A DNA stretch of 64,000 nucleotides from OMII01 sp947467385 (GCA_044360075.1 JBIKLA010000013.1:39542-103541), one strand, 5' to 3'. Positions 16,104 to 26,127 are shown, counted from the stretch's first letter. The notes: generated by a model not told the origin, from the letters alone. Numbers and translations: made by a program.

Positions 16104-17891
16104 CTATCCGAGAGCTTGGCGGGCAACGTACTGCTGGTAGAGCCCCTGCCGGACAGAGAGCTGCTCGTGAGAGCCCTGCTCGAAGACAGCGCCATCGCTT
16201 ATTACGACGATGGTGCTGGCGTGCCGAACGGTCGAGAGGCGGTGCGAGATGACAAGCAGGGTTGTTGACGGCACGGCGATGCGTATCGCCTCAAGCACGC
16301 GCTGTTCAGTTTGGCTGTCCAATCCAGAGGTTGCCTCGTCGAGAATGAGGAGGCTAGGGCGCCGCAGGATAGCCCGTGCGATGGCTAGCCGTTGCCTTTG
16401 GCCGCCGCTTAACTGTGCGCCTTGTTCCCCGAGTACGGTATCTATGCCATCGGGCAGAGTCTCGATGAAGTCAAGAAAGCCCCATTCCCGAACGGACTTG
16501 ATCACCTCGTCGCGCAGCAGCTGCTCGTTGCCAAAGGTGAGGTTCTCGTACACCGAGAAGCCAAAGAGAAACGGCTCCTGGGGAACCCACGCGACAGAGG
16601 CGCGAATTACCCCCTCCGGAATCTCCTCGATGGCGGTGCCGTTAAGGAGGATCTTTCCAGAGGCTACCGAGTAGAGCCGCAAAAGCAGCTGGGCGATTGA
16701 GCTCTTGCCGGAGCCCGAAGGCCCGACGAGGCCGGTTATCGCACCCGCACGCAGGGCGAACGAGAGCTTGTGGAGAACAGGGACGTCCGGCCGCGAGGGA
16801 TACGAGAACGACACGTCGTGAAGCTCTACCGAGAGATCCTCAATGGGCGCAAAACCCCGACCGCGGGCTGCGCTTGGCCCCGGGTCGGCCGCGATGAGCT
16901 CAAATACCCGATCCAGGCCGCCGATGCTCTGCATGAGTTCCGCATAGGCGCTCACGAGGAACGAAAACGAAACGGCCACGATCGCCCCATACAGCGCAAA
17001 CGCCGCGAGGCTATTGAGGGGCAGATCGTTTGAAATGACTAGGTGAATGCCGTACCACTGAACTCCGAGCAGTAGCAGGTTGAAGACCAGTCCCGCGCCC
17101 GAAGAAAAGCTTGCCCCAACCAGCACCCGGCGCCTGCCCCGCTTAAGGACATCGCTGTTCATCGCCTCAAAGGTGCGGCCAGCAGAATCCTGCGCGCCAA
17201 GCGCATGAACCACCTTGGCTCCGGCAAAGCACTCAGCGGCGAAACCGGTAAGGCGCGCAAGCGCCCCCTGAAACGCGCGCGAAGCTGCCCGCAGGCTGCG
17301 CACAAAGATCGACGAGATAAGCACCATGCAGATGACGCTCGCCACGATCGCGGCAGTCATGCGCCACGACATCCACGCCATGAGAATAGTGCCCACGACG
17401 ACCTGCAGCCCATAGCGCAGGATCACCGAGAGCTTAATCGACACCGCATCCTGCACGAGGGCCGCATCGGCGTTGATCCTTGAGGCGAGGTCGCCTGACC
17501 TGTTGAGGTCGAAAAAGAGCACGTCTCGCGAGATGATCGAGCGGAAGAGCTTGCCGCGCACGTCCGAGAATACCTGCTGGCCGATCAGACCAAAGAGGTA
17601 TGAGCGCACGTAGAAGGAGATACCCTGGACTATGAAGAGGAGCGCAAGGAGCCCCATAACGCGCCCGAGGTGCTCAAGGATCCAAGGAAAAACCGATGGA
17701 TCGAGGGCGCGCCGAATGATCTCCGGAAACGCCAAGTTGATGCCGCCGCCCGCCATGAGGGCAGTAAGGGCAAGGGCGAAGCGCCCGCGGTACGGCGTGA
17801 GCTGGCTAACGAGCACCTTGATGGCCGCAAGGGAGCCCCTCACGGACGAGGCGCGCGCGGGCTGTGAGGATGCGGGGCGGTGAAGGCTCAT
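16104..17891 (-). CDS. MsbA-like ABC exporter (fused permease and ATPase)
   Basis: 595 residues. Residues ~30-320 hold the six-helix transmembrane domain (FALALTALMAGGGINLAF, VMGLLALLFIVQGISFYVRS, VVGTILMAWMSWRMTAAIV, FSFLVSAYAEL). Residues ~350-590 hold the ATPase: Walker A VGPSGSGKSS, signature LSGGQRQRLAIARA, Walker B LLILDEATSGLD and the H-loop VISHRLST. The half-transporter would act as a homodimer. MsbA-type members flip lipid A or other lipids, and drugs are possible substrates; sequence alone does not decide. The neighbour is a GT87 glycosyltransferase. Confidence 0.92.
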   Translation of the reverse strand: MSLHRPASSQPARASSVRGSLAAIKVLVSQLTPYRGRFALALTALMAGGGINLAFPEIIRRALDPSVFPWILEHLGRVMGLLALLFIVQGISFYVRSYLFGLIGQQVFSDVRGKLFRSIISRDVLFFDLNRSGDLASRINADAALVQDAVSIKLSVILRYGLQVVVGTILMAWMSWRMTAAIVASVICMVLISSIFVRSLRAASRAFQGALARLTGFAAECFAGAKVVHALGAQDSAGRTFEAMNSDVLKRGRRRVLVGASFSSGAGLVFNLLLLGVQWYGIHLVISNDLPLNSLAAFALYGAIVAVSFSFLVSAYAELMQSIGGLDRVFELIAADPGPSAARGRGFAPIEDLSVELHDVSFSYPSRPDVPVLHKLSFALRAGAITGLVGPSGSGKSSIAQLLLRLYSVASGKILLNGTAIEEIPEGVIRASVAWVPQEPFLFGFSVYENLTFGNEQLLRDEVIKSVREWGFLDFIETLPDGIDTVLGEQGAQLSGGQRQRLAIARAILRRPSLLILDEATSGLDSQTEQRVLEAIRIAVPSTTLLVISHRLSTVRHASTIVVISDGAVFEQGSHEQLSVRQGLYQQYVARQALG

Positions 17892-18085
17892 GCGAGTGAC
17901 GACGATACCCCAGCCTAGGAGGAGCGGTCAAAGAGCTTGTCAGGGCCCCAAATAAGGAGGTGAAGTGCCCCGCCCGCTGCTCAAAGCGATCCAAAAACGA
18001 CTGAGCGCAATCGCGTATCTTGCCGAAACCACCCGGACCATCCCCGAGCCTTGTATCCCCATTCGAGCCCCGTTACACTGTTCAA

Positions 18086-18892
18086 ATGTCTCTCTCTTCG
18101 GGAAAAGCGATAGGCCTATTTGACAGCGGTCTCGGGGGCCTCACCGTTTTGCGTGAGCTGCACCGCACGCTGCCGAGCCAATCGTACGCGTACCTTGGCG
18201 ATAATGCGCGCTTCCCCTACGGAACCAAGAGCGCTGAGACGATCATCCGCTATTCTCGCGAATGCGCGGGGTTTCTCATGAAGCGCGAAGTGGGTCTTGT
18301 GATTGTCGCGTGCAATACCGCCTCTGCCAATGCGCTCTCAACTCTTGAGGCTGAGCTTCCGGTGCCCGTCATAGGCACCGTCGGGCCGGCAGTTCGTGAG
18401 GCGCTCGAAGTCACTCGCTCAGGAAAGATCGGGGTGCTTGGAACCAATGCCACCGTAGCCAGTAAGGTCTACGACGGGGCACTCAAGGAGCAGGACGGTG
18501 CGCTCACAGTCATATCCCAGGCGTGCCCCCTCTTTGTTCCGCTCGTTGAGGCGGGAATGCTTGACGGCGAGATAGTCGACAAGGTCGTTGAGCTCTACCT
18601 GGCGCCGCTTAAGGAGCAGGGGGTCGACACAGTCATCCTTGGATGCACGCACTACCCGCTCCTGATTAAGCCGATCGCCCGCTTCCTTGGTGACGGCGTC
18701 ACCGTCGTTGAGTGCTCAAAGGCGATAGCGCGTGACGTGAGCAAGATCCTGGGGCCTGTGGCAACAATGCCGGCAAAGCCACTATCGACTGAGTACTTCG
18801 TTACTGACGAAGTAGGCCAATTTAACCAGCTGGCTGCAATCTTCCTTGGGGATCGGGCGGTCCAGGCGGTGCGGATCGAGAGCCTCTACTAG
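18086..18892 (+). CDS. murI: Glutamate racemase
   Basis: Interconverts L- and D-glutamate in the cytoplasm, supplying D-Glu for peptidoglycan. The 268-residue product has all signatures: GLFDSGLGGLTVLREL with D13, GDNARFPYG, the first catalytic Cys76 in VACNTAS, and the second with its His in LGCTHYPLL. ATG 18086 is chosen because the family begins just before GLFDSG; a longer reading from 18020 adds 22 unrelated residues. Its last 4 bp overlap the convergent unknown gene. Confidence 0.96.
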   Translation: MSLSSGKAIGLFDSGLGGLTVLRELHRTLPSQSYAYLGDNARFPYGTKSAETIIRYSRECAGFLMKREVGLVIVACNTASANALSTLEAELPVPVIGTVGPAVREALEVTRSGKIGVLGTNATVASKVYDGALKEQDGALTVISQACPLFVPLVEAGMLDGEIVDKVVELYLAPLKEQGVDTVILGCTHYPLLIKPIARFLGDGVTVVECSKAIARDVSKILGPVATMPAKPLSTEYFVTDEVGQFNQLAAIFLGDRAVQAVRIESLY

Positions 18893-19485
18893 CCGTCCGT
18901 GATGAACGACTCGTCTTCGAGCAGCTTCTTCTTTATGTCAGCCAGCGTGACGAGGGTTGGCTGTTTGCGCTTTTGTGAGGCAGTCGAGGAGATGCGCTCG
19001 GTGGTCACCGTGGCTGTCTCAAGGTTCGAGATTACGCGCCGAAGCATGGCATGGACGGTTTGCTCCCAGTTAAGGAGCTCCTGGGCAACCTCATCGAGCC
19101 CGGCCGAGAGCTGCTCCATCGACGAGTTTCTGCGCGAGTCGCAGATATAGCCAAGAAGCGTGCGGGCATCCTCGGTCCTTCCGCCCTGAAGAAGCCTCTG
19201 AATCTGCCGATCGACGGTCTCAAGCTGGTTCAGCATCTTCATGAGCGACGACCAGTGGTCGTCGCTGAACACCGCGACGTACTCGTTCGAGTGCTGGTCG
19301 AGGGTTGTTGCCTGCTCCCGGAAGCCAACTACCCGGTCGTGAAACCACGCGGCCCTTTGAGTTAGGGCCCTATCAGTGCGGTGGCGGGTGAGCGCCGGCC
19401 ACAGCATACGGAAAACTACCAGTGCTGCCATGCCGGCCACGAAGGCCAACGCGATGGGGATCCAGGGCGTGCTGAGAATCTGCAT
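18889..19485 (-). CDS. Unknown single-pass membrane protein
   Basis: 198 residues. One membrane helix near the N-terminus (IPIALAFVAGMAALVVFRMLW) is followed by a helical hydrophilic domain rich in Gln, Glu and Arg (QLETVDRQIQRLLQ; MEQLSAGLDEVAQELLNWE), likely coiled coil. No family recognised. It lies 154 bp downstream of the MoxR gene on the same strand and could be the last cistron of the MoxR/DUF58 unit, though the gap makes this uncertain. Confidence 0.7.
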   Translation of the reverse strand: MQILSTPWIPIALAFVAGMAALVVFRMLWPALTRHRTDRALTQRAAWFHDRVVGFREQATTLDQHSNEYVAVFSDDHWSSLMKMLNQLETVDRQIQRLLQGGRTEDARTLLGYICDSRRNSSMEQLSAGLDEVAQELLNWEQTVHAMLRRVISNLETATVTTERISSTASQKRKQPTLVTLADIKKKLLEDESFITDG

Positions 19486-19639
19486 GGAGAGACTCTCGGA
19501 GCTTCGCCCGGACTGCTTAACAGTTGGGGCTCTTTTTCGGGCGCAAGCGCGATTCTTAACTTGGAAGGAGCCAAAAATAAGCTGTTTTGCCCGCTATAGT
19601 GGTGGTTTTTCTCATTCGCAGAGAAGCACCAAAGCGCCC

Positions 19640-20650
19640 CTAGGCGGCACGCACAAGCTGCTCAAGAACCGGTGCCATCAGAGCCTGAAGGGCTTTTTTC
19701 GCATCGCCGGCTCCGGCATGGAAGCGCAAGCGGTGCAGCAGCACGAACGGCGCTATGTAGTTGAGATCATCCTCGGTGGCAAATTCGCGCCCCTGAACAA
19801 GCGCCCACGCCCGAACCGCGCTCTGCAGCATGAGTGCCGCACGGGTCGATGCCCCAAACTGAATCATCGGGTTGTTGCGGGTCGACTGCGCGATGCCGAC
19901 GATTGCTTCGCGAAGAGCGGGCTTCACGTATATGTGCTCGCACACCACGCGCGCATCGAGCACATCGCTCCTTGAGCAAACGGGATCGATAGAGACCGAG
20001 CCGGTGCGGATGGCGGCATGCGATTCAAGGATCTGGCTTTCAGTCGCCGCGTCGACGTATGACATCGGGAGCTTAAAGAGGAAGCGGTCGAGCTGCACCT
20101 GTGGCAGCGGGTACGTTCCCGCAATATCGAGGGGGTTCTGGGTGCCGAGCACGAAGAAGAGCTGGTCGAGCGGGCGGGTGACATTGTCCATCGTCACCTG
20201 CTTCTCAGCCATGCACTCAAGGAAGGCGGCCTGCACCTTGGGGCCGGTGCGGTTAATCTCGTCAGCAAGAACTATGTGCGCAAAAACGGGACCGTGCATG
20301 AAATGGAACTGGCCGGTCTTGGGGTCGAACACATTCACGCCAAGCACGTCCCCGGGAAGCATGTCCGGCGTGAATTGTATGCGGCGGAACGGTAGTATCG
20401 GATCGGTTGCCTGCGAGGGATGCCGCGAACTGCCAGCATGGTCATCGGAGATGAGCCGCCCGAGCGTCTTGGAGAGAGTTGTCTTTCCGGAGCCCGGGTA
20501 GTCCTCAAGCAGCACATGCCCGTCGGCAACAAGCGCCGCAACGACGAGGCGGACTGTGTCGCTGCGCCCCTTGATCACCTGCTCAAGCGATGAGCAGAGG
20601 TTCCTTACTGTTGTCTGGGCCGCAAGATGTTGCTCAGCTGTTACTGCCAT
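19640..20650 (-). CDS. MoxR-family AAA+ ATPase
   Basis: About 336 residues. Walker A is PGSGKTTLSK (residues 52-61), Walker B IVLADEINR, sensor 1 LGTQNPLD, with the C-terminal lid after PLPQVQLDRFLFKLPM. MoxR ATPases act as chaperone-like remodellers and are commonly encoded beside DUF58, von Willebrand and transglutaminase proteins, as here. The start is ATG 20650 because GGAGGAGATAC precedes it; a reading from 20677 adds nine residues. It overlaps the end of the TPR gene by 17 bp, so the two are coupled. An insertion with SSRHPSQATDP between Walker A and the first pore loop is longer than in typical members as I remember them. Confidence 0.93.
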   Translation of the reverse strand: MAVTAEQHLAAQTTVRNLCSSLEQVIKGRSDTVRLVVAALVADGHVLLEDYPGSGKTTLSKTLGRLISDDHAGSSRHPSQATDPILPFRRIQFTPDMLPGDVLGVNVFDPKTGQFHFMHGPVFAHIVLADEINRTGPKVQAAFLECMAEKQVTMDNVTRPLDQLFFVLGTQNPLDIAGTYPLPQVQLDRFLFKLPMSYVDAATESQILESHAAIRTGSVSIDPVCSRSDVLDARVVCEHIYVKPALREAIVGIAQSTRNNPMIQFGASTRAALMLQSAVRAWALVQGREFATEDDLNYIAPFVLLHRLRFHAGAGDAKKALQALMAPVLEQLVRAA

Positions 20651-22604
20651 TTCGTATCTCCTCCCTGAACAGGGCATCCGATAGTTTATTCACAAGTTCG
20701 CCCGGATCAACACCCCTAACCGTACGGTTAAAGCTTGTGTTTCCGGGGCATGAGAACGATATGCTCGTGGCGCCGTTGGGCTCCGTGGCGGCGGCTGCCT
20801 GCACGATGCACAGCGAGCCAGAGCTGCCGCCATCGAGGAATGGACCGTCCTCGAGCAGCCCAGGGAGTGAATCCGGTAGGCCCCGCCGCTCGATTTGGAT
20901 GGGGAGCTTGAGGCCGCGGTTCCTGAGCTCGGCCGGCGCGGTATAAAAGATGCGGTAGGCGAGGTCGCGGTAGCGGTCACTTAACGGCTTGAGGCTCTCC
21001 ATGCGCAGCGCCATCGCCTGAATCTGCAGCAGGTCCTCGAAGCGCGGGCGCGCCTGCTCGATAACCTCGTCAAGCATCTTGCCGGACCCGGAACGGCTGA
21101 AGAGGCTGCGATTGGCCTGCGCCGAGTAGGCTTTGTAAAAGAGCTGTGCCCGGGGTCGGGAGTCCACCGCAAGCTGCCGTGCCAGCCGGCGGCTTAGGCC
21201 TGTTGAGGAGAAGCCGGATAGGACATCCCCGAGCGTTGGGTACTCAAGCAGGCTGTCGGTGTTGCGGATGGTGAGATCCTCGATGTCCTTAAGGTCCTCC
21301 ACGAGCATCTGCCGAGCTCGCCGCATGAGCCACCACGCCCGCAGCGAGTTTGAGGTGATCGTCTCCTTTGCGGCGAGCCACTCACCCCATGTCGCCGCGA
21401 TGGTGGAGCGCAGTATATTGTTTTGCGCTCGCAGCGCCTGGGCGAGCGAGATAGTCGCGCCCACGAGCATGTCATCCTGGTTCGTTCCTATCTTTCCAAA
21501 CCACTGGGTTCCCTCAAGCGACGCCTCAAGGCGCTTGATCGCGCGATCGACGTTGCCTGTGTGGAGGTCAATCCGGCCGCGCGCAAGGTTCTCAAGCGCC
21601 ATGTGCTCCTCATTGTTTCTGAGCGGGAACTGGGCGATGCACTTGTCAAAGTTGTCCATGATCGAGATGGCAGCTTCGTACTTGACCTGCTCAACGTATA
21701 GCAGCGTGAGATTGAGGCTTGGGAGGATGTGCTCACAACCGTCCCGAAACGACGTGGCGCGCAAGAATGTGGACTCCGCTTTCTCGTCCTCAAAAAGCTC
21801 CTTGTAGACCTCTCCTGAGTTGTTCAGCGGAGTTCCTGGCTGCCCCTCAGATCCCAGCGTCAGCTCGTACGCGATTGCCTGGCGAAAAACTTCGAGCGAC
21901 TCCTGCGGCTGGTCGTTCATCGACAGGAGAATGCCGAGCATGTTGAGGGTTCGGGCGCCGTCGGGCCCAGCCAGCACCCCGATGCGGGCAACCTTTATAG
22001 CCTCCTGAATGTTGCCGAGCTTCATAAGCACCCATGCGCGCGAGCCAGGATACCAGTCGTCGTGGTAGCCGAGCTGGGCGTAGCGGTCGAGTATTTCAAG
22101 AGCCCCTTCGTAGTTGTCGAGGTTGAGGCGGGCCTGGGCGAGGTAATAGAGGAGGTTTGAGTGCTCCTTGCGGATGAGTCTCTCTCTGTAGGGGGGCGGG
22201 CCGTAGTCCTTTTCAAACAGCTCCTCCGCCCGCTTAATGTACTTCAGGGCGAGGCGATAGTGGCCGACGTGGATGAGGTAGTAGCCGGCGAGGAGGTTGT
22301 AGGTGCGGTAGTTGTCAGGGTCCTTCTTGAGGGCCTTGAGGAGCTTTGTGCGCGCGTCCAGGGGGCGGTCGAGCTGGAGCAGCAGCACTCCGTCGCGCAG
22401 TAATTCCTCAGCCGACTTCTCGTCGTCCTTATCCGAGGAGATGATTTCTTCCGAGCCGATGAGATCGAAGGGGTCGAGCGGATCGTAGATCGGCTCATCA
22501 GATCCCTCAAGCGGCAGATCCTGGGCGCGGCTTGCAGTTGGACACAGGCTGATGAGAGCCAACACAGCGATTGTGCACGCAAGCTTGAAAGGCCGCCTTA
22601 CCAT
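20634..22604 (-). CDS. Secreted TPR-repeat protein
   Basis: About 656 residues. A signal peptide is visible (LACTIAVLALISLCPTASRA). An acidic linker follows (EPIYDPLDPFDLIGSEE). From residue ~75 to ~420 there are tandem tetratricopeptide-like helices (LLQLDRPLDARTKLLKALKK; YYLAQARLNLDNYEGALEIL; MLGILLSMNDQPQESLEVF). The C-terminal ~200 residues are of unknown fold, including LCIVQAAAATEP. The start is ATG 22604, giving the signal peptide directly. It is coupled to the transglutaminase gene upstream (7 bp overlap) and MoxR downstream. Probably a periplasmic scaffold for the MoxR system (inference). Confidence 0.82.
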   Translation of the reverse strand: MVRRPFKLACTIAVLALISLCPTASRAQDLPLEGSDEPIYDPLDPFDLIGSEEIISSDKDDEKSAEELLRDGVLLLQLDRPLDARTKLLKALKKDPDNYRTYNLLAGYYLIHVGHYRLALKYIKRAEELFEKDYGPPPYRERLIRKEHSNLLYYLAQARLNLDNYEGALEILDRYAQLGYHDDWYPGSRAWVLMKLGNIQEAIKVARIGVLAGPDGARTLNMLGILLSMNDQPQESLEVFRQAIAYELTLGSEGQPGTPLNNSGEVYKELFEDEKAESTFLRATSFRDGCEHILPSLNLTLLYVEQVKYEAAISIMDNFDKCIAQFPLRNNEEHMALENLARGRIDLHTGNVDRAIKRLEASLEGTQWFGKIGTNQDDMLVGATISLAQALRAQNNILRSTIAATWGEWLAAKETITSNSLRAWWLMRRARQMLVEDLKDIEDLTIRNTDSLLEYPTLGDVLSGFSSTGLSRRLARQLAVDSRPRAQLFYKAYSAQANRSLFSRSGSGKMLDEVIEQARPRFEDLLQIQAMALRMESLKPLSDRYRDLAYRIFYTAPAELRNRGLKLPIQIERRGLPDSLPGLLEDGPFLDGGSSGSLCIVQAAAATEPNGATSISFSCPGNTSFNRTVRGVDPGELVNKLSDALFREEIRNGSNS

Positions 22605-24790
22605 CCGCCACCTCGCAGCAACGATGCTACCGACGCAGGGTTGAGCGCCGCGAGACAGCGCTTCCATCTCGGGAGCGAAGAGAGAGGACTCGAAACCTCG
22701 CGCATAATCGCCGCGACGCGCTCCGCAGATATAGAGGGCGTAGGGCCGTACGCCTCGCGCACCACCGCAGTGGCCAGCGGGCGGAGGTTAGCGATGGTTA
22801 CTCGCTGCGCAAACTCAAGCCTCGTCTCACCCTCAGTGCGGCTGATACCCACATCGTAGAGGGTTGAGGCGACCGCGACGTACCCAAGGCGAAGCTTGTG
22901 CTGAGGCGATGGCACCAGCCGCCACCCGAAGCGCAGCAGGAGCTTTGTGATCACCAGGAGCGCGGCCACGGCGTAGAGAACTGGCAAGAGCGAGCGTGGG
23001 TCAGGAATCCATGCTGCTCCCTCCTCTTCGATCCCCTTCTCGTCCTTTGTCAGCCGCGGCGGAAGGATCTCCTCGCCAGGCAGGAGGATGCCCATGAGCT
23101 CCTCAAGGAGCTTCGCATCGACCTGTGTCTCCGCGTGGCTTTCAACCTGCTGTGGCTGTACGTCGAAGGGGACCCACCCAACGCCAGCGACGTACACCTC
23201 GCCCCACGCGTGCCGGTCGCTCATGCGAAGAAGGATGTGACCATCCTTCGCCTGGCTGAGGTCTGTCAGATATCCGGTTCCAACCCGTGCCGGGATCCCA
23301 AGGGCCCGCAGCATGTACACAATCGCGTGCGCGAAGTGCACGCAGTAGCCGCGATGATCGCCGAACAGGAAGGGGGCGACGGGATCCTCGCCCTCCTTAA
23401 CCTCGTGGCGGGGAGTGAGGGTATAGATAGAGGACGCCGAGAGGTAGTCCGCAAGCGCCCGCGCCTTCTTCACTGGCTCCTGAATGCCGGCGGTGATCTT
23501 TTCAGCCGTCTCTTTGTAGCGCTTGTCTGGGTGCTGCTCCAGGTAGTGCTGCCGCACCTCGGCAGTCCAGCGCGGATCGCCTACCGCATCCAGCTCCAGT
23601 CCTGACAGCTCATACGCAGGTGCGACTGAGTAGGCGCGGTACGATCCCTTAAAGCGCGTGGGCTGAGGGTTCTTGAGCTGCACGATAGAGGCCGGGTAGT
23701 CGACGGCAAAGGCGTTATCGTGATCGGCGAGGAGGTACACTGACTGAACGAGCGGTGTGCGCTGCGACAGCTCCGCATCCTCCTTGCCTGTGAAGGCCTC
23801 GTTGGGGCGAATGACCGGTATATCGGTGTCGAACGCGCGGCCAGCGAACACCATCTCCTTGCCGTTAAACGACGACAGCGCCGTTTCCCGCATGTACATC
23901 ATCGGGCTAAACGGATTGTTTGAGTAATCGCCCTCAAGCCGCACGAGGGCAGCAGGTTGGTTGGAGCTGCCCAGCGCCGACTGAAAGCTCAAGGGGCTTG
24001 CGCCATCCTTTGAGCCCATGCCAACGCCGTTGGCAGTTCGGGCAAGCATGATGGCGCTGAAATGGCTGTAGAGGAGGCGCTGAATGCCAAACACCACCAG
24101 CACGAGGATGGCGGCCGAGCAGGCACCGAGAAAGATCTGCCGCTTGCCGGGCGCGCGGCGGACAGGCACGGCGTCCGCCTGTGGGCGTGTCGCCAGCGAC
24201 GCGAGGTAGAGATAGGCCAGCACGCTTACGATCAGGAGGGACCCAACGATAACGAGCATGGCGAGCGGATCGACGCCGAGCCGCCAGGCAATCGAGTTGA
24301 GGATCTTGGGGCGGTCCAGGTGAAACTCTCGGTGCGCAGAGAAGAGCGCAATTGAGGCGAGGAGCGACATGATAGCCTCAAGGGTTACGGCGATGCGCAC
24401 GCGCCAAAAGACCCACGTGGCCGCCGCTGCGATGGCCAGCGCGATGCCGCACGTGGTGGTGTGCATTCCAATCGCCTCAGCCCTTAGTGACCCAAGCCCA
24501 ACGAGACCTGCGAGCCAGTTAATCATCCCTATTACCAACGCTGGCGCAGTCGAGAGGGCGAGAGCGGCTACCACGAAACCGAGGCTGGTTGAGCGTGAGC
24601 GGGCGAGCCACGACGCCCCGATAATGCCGACGATAGCCGCAACCGACACGGCAGACTGGGAGGTTCCGAGTGGTAGAAGGGCGTTGATGATGGCGATCGC
24701 CAAGACGGCTCCGGTACACCGGAATGCGATGACGGCCCAGTAAAGCCGCCGAGAGGGTGATGCCTGATCCTGATGGACGGCGCGTGTCAT
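22598..24790 (-). CDS. Transglutaminase-like membrane protein
   Basis: About 730 residues. Six or so hydrophobic segments occupy residues 15-240. An extracytoplasmic part then carries a transglutaminase-like domain with the papain-type triad C483 (GYCVHFAHA), H527 (DRHAWGEV) and D543 (VPFDVQ). A further membrane helix lies near residue 600 (LLPVLYAVAALLVITKLLL) before a cytosolic tail. Proteins of this layout are usual partners of DUF58 and MoxR; whether they cleave or cross-link peptides is not established for most. The start is ATG 24790, sharing ATGA with the DUF58 stop and preceded by GGGAGGTG. Confidence 0.9.
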   Translation of the reverse strand: MTRAVHQDQASPSRRLYWAVIAFRCTGAVLAIAIINALLPLGTSQSAVSVAAIVGIIGASWLARSRSTSLGFVVAALALSTAPALVIGMINWLAGLVGLGSLRAEAIGMHTTTCGIALAIAAAATWVFWRVRIAVTLEAIMSLLASIALFSAHREFHLDRPKILNSIAWRLGVDPLAMLVIVGSLLIVSVLAYLYLASLATRPQADAVPVRRAPGKRQIFLGACSAAILVLVVFGIQRLLYSHFSAIMLARTANGVGMGSKDGASPLSFQSALGSSNQPAALVRLEGDYSNNPFSPMMYMRETALSSFNGKEMVFAGRAFDTDIPVIRPNEAFTGKEDAELSQRTPLVQSVYLLADHDNAFAVDYPASIVQLKNPQPTRFKGSYRAYSVAPAYELSGLELDAVGDPRWTAEVRQHYLEQHPDKRYKETAEKITAGIQEPVKKARALADYLSASSIYTLTPRHEVKEGEDPVAPFLFGDHRGYCVHFAHAIVYMLRALGIPARVGTGYLTDLSQAKDGHILLRMSDRHAWGEVYVAGVGWVPFDVQPQQVESHAETQVDAKLLEELMGILLPGEEILPPRLTKDEKGIEEEGAAWIPDPRSLLPVLYAVAALLVITKLLLRFGWRLVPSPQHKLRLGYVAVASTLYDVGISRTEGETRLEFAQRVTIANLRPLATAVVREAYGPTPSISAERVAAIMREVSSPLSSLPRWKRCLAALNPASVASLLRGGGW

Positions 24791-26127
24791 ACAAACACCT
24801 CCCACTGCTTTGCGAGGCAGTCCGAGAGAAATCGCTGATACGTTGCAGCAGGCACCGCAGCCAGGGGCTCGTCACCCTCTGAGCGCAAGAGCGGAAGGAT
24901 TCGCTGGGCGAGAGTTTGCCGCTGAGCTCCCACGAGCCGTGCAGGCTCGGTGAGGCAAAAGATCGGATCGATGCCCTGGCCCGCCAGCCAGGTCGCGAGC
25001 GCGAGGATGATTTTGGCCTGCTGCGGGTCGGCGATGCGCGCGCCGGAGCAGAAGATGATCATCTTTCTCACGCGCACCTTAAGCGCTTGGCTCTCGCAGA
25101 AGTCGATCAGGGCTGTGGCATCCGAGCGAATCGTCTTGCCATCATGCGCTTCGGCACCCCACACGGAGTCGACAAGGAGCGTCGTGCAGCCATCGACACT
25201 CATTGCGGGAGGGCGACCGTCGCACCCCTCGCACCCCATGACGATGTCGAGCTTAAGCTCCGTCACCGCGCGGCTGTACGCCAGCGCTTGCGCGCACACA
25301 ACATCATCGGCCGCCCGCGCGAGCACGAACATCACCACAAAACCTTCGGGTGTCATCGAGGCTTCGGGATGCCGGGAGAGCAGCTCGCCCCGCTTCGCAA
25401 AAGCTTTCCACACGATCTTCTTCATGCCATCCGAGGGATGGTACGCCTTGATGTCGAAAGGATCCCCCTGGCGGTTGAGCGTGTCCGTCAGCATGTCTCC
25501 GGGACGCTGCGTTGAGCTGATGAGCGGAAGGCGCGTCTCCTCAACCACAGGCGGCGCAATCTCGATCGCAGTTGAGAGAGGCTGTAGCCACGAGAGCCTG
25601 CACAGTCCGGCTGCATCGCGCACCTCGCAACGCACTCCCGATACGCTCCAGCTTCCTCGGTGCGGTAGCGAGAGGTCGAGCGCGAGCCTGCGCTCATGCG
25701 GCTCGTGCCCGGTGACCCGCAGCGCGGCCTTTGGGAACTCTGGCAGTGGGCTCTCAAGGGTTATGTCGAGGCATGTCAGGGGCAGAAGCCGCAGTGGAGG
25801 GAGGATGATCGCCATGCGAGAAACCTCCCGGGCGGAAGCTCCGGAACTTGGAGAAATTACGGTGACCGTCACACGATTGCGAATCAACAGGCCCTGGAGG
25901 ACGACGACGAGCAGCGCCAGCGCGATAACTCCTAGGAGCCCGTACGAGATCGATGCCGAGATGATGTCGCTCTTGCCTGACGCGGGCCAGGAGAGGAGGT
26001 AGGCCACATACAGCAGCACCACCACGCCCCGCATCGAAAGGGGGCCGAGCCCCGACCACGAAAAGCGCCCAATTCTGTGGACAACTCCCCAGTCAGCTCT
26101 CAAGAAGGTCTCGATCTCTTGCCTCAT
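24787..26127 (-). CDS. DUF58 protein, MoxR-system partner
   Basis: 446 residues. Two hydrophobic segments lie near the N-terminus (GVVVLLYVAYLLSW; YGLLGVIALALLVVVL), then a beta-rich region, then the DUF58 core. The core motif DPFDIKAYHPSDGMKKIVWK lies around residues 240-260, continuing into AKRGELLSRHPE. DUF58 proteins have a von Willebrand-like fold and are nearly always encoded with MoxR ATPases. First gene of the minus-strand unit DUF58, transglutaminase, TPR, MoxR. Its start region carries DnaA-box-like sites shared with the divergent UvrA-like gene. Confidence 0.88.
   Translation of the reverse strand: MRQEIETFLRADWGVVHRIGRFSWSGLGPLSMRGVVVLLYVAYLLSWPASGKSDIISASISYGLLGVIALALLVVVLQGLLIRNRVTVTVISPSSGASAREVSRMAIILPPLRLLPLTCLDITLESPLPEFPKAALRVTGHEPHERRLALDLSLPHRGSWSVSGVRCEVRDAAGLCRLSWLQPLSTAIEIAPPVVEETRLPLISSTQRPGDMLTDTLNRQGDPFDIKAYHPSDGMKKIVWKAFAKRGELLSRHPEASMTPEGFVVMFVLARAADDVVCAQALAYSRAVTELKLDIVMGCEGCDGRPPAMSVDGCTTLLVDSVWGAEAHDGKTIRSDATALIDFCESQALKVRVRKMIIFCSGARIADPQQAKIILALATWLAGQGIDPIFCLTEPARLVGAQRQTLAQRILPLLRSEGDEPLAAVPAATYQRFLSDCLAKQWEVFV

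Noticed and set aside
16104..17891. Frameshifted or split ABC transporter
   Set aside because: The transmembrane and ATPase halves are in one intact frame with all motifs.
19376..19975. 199-codon plus-strand frame
   Set aside because: It runs antisense through the MoxR and single-helix protein genes, whose family motifs or membrane helix support the minus strand.
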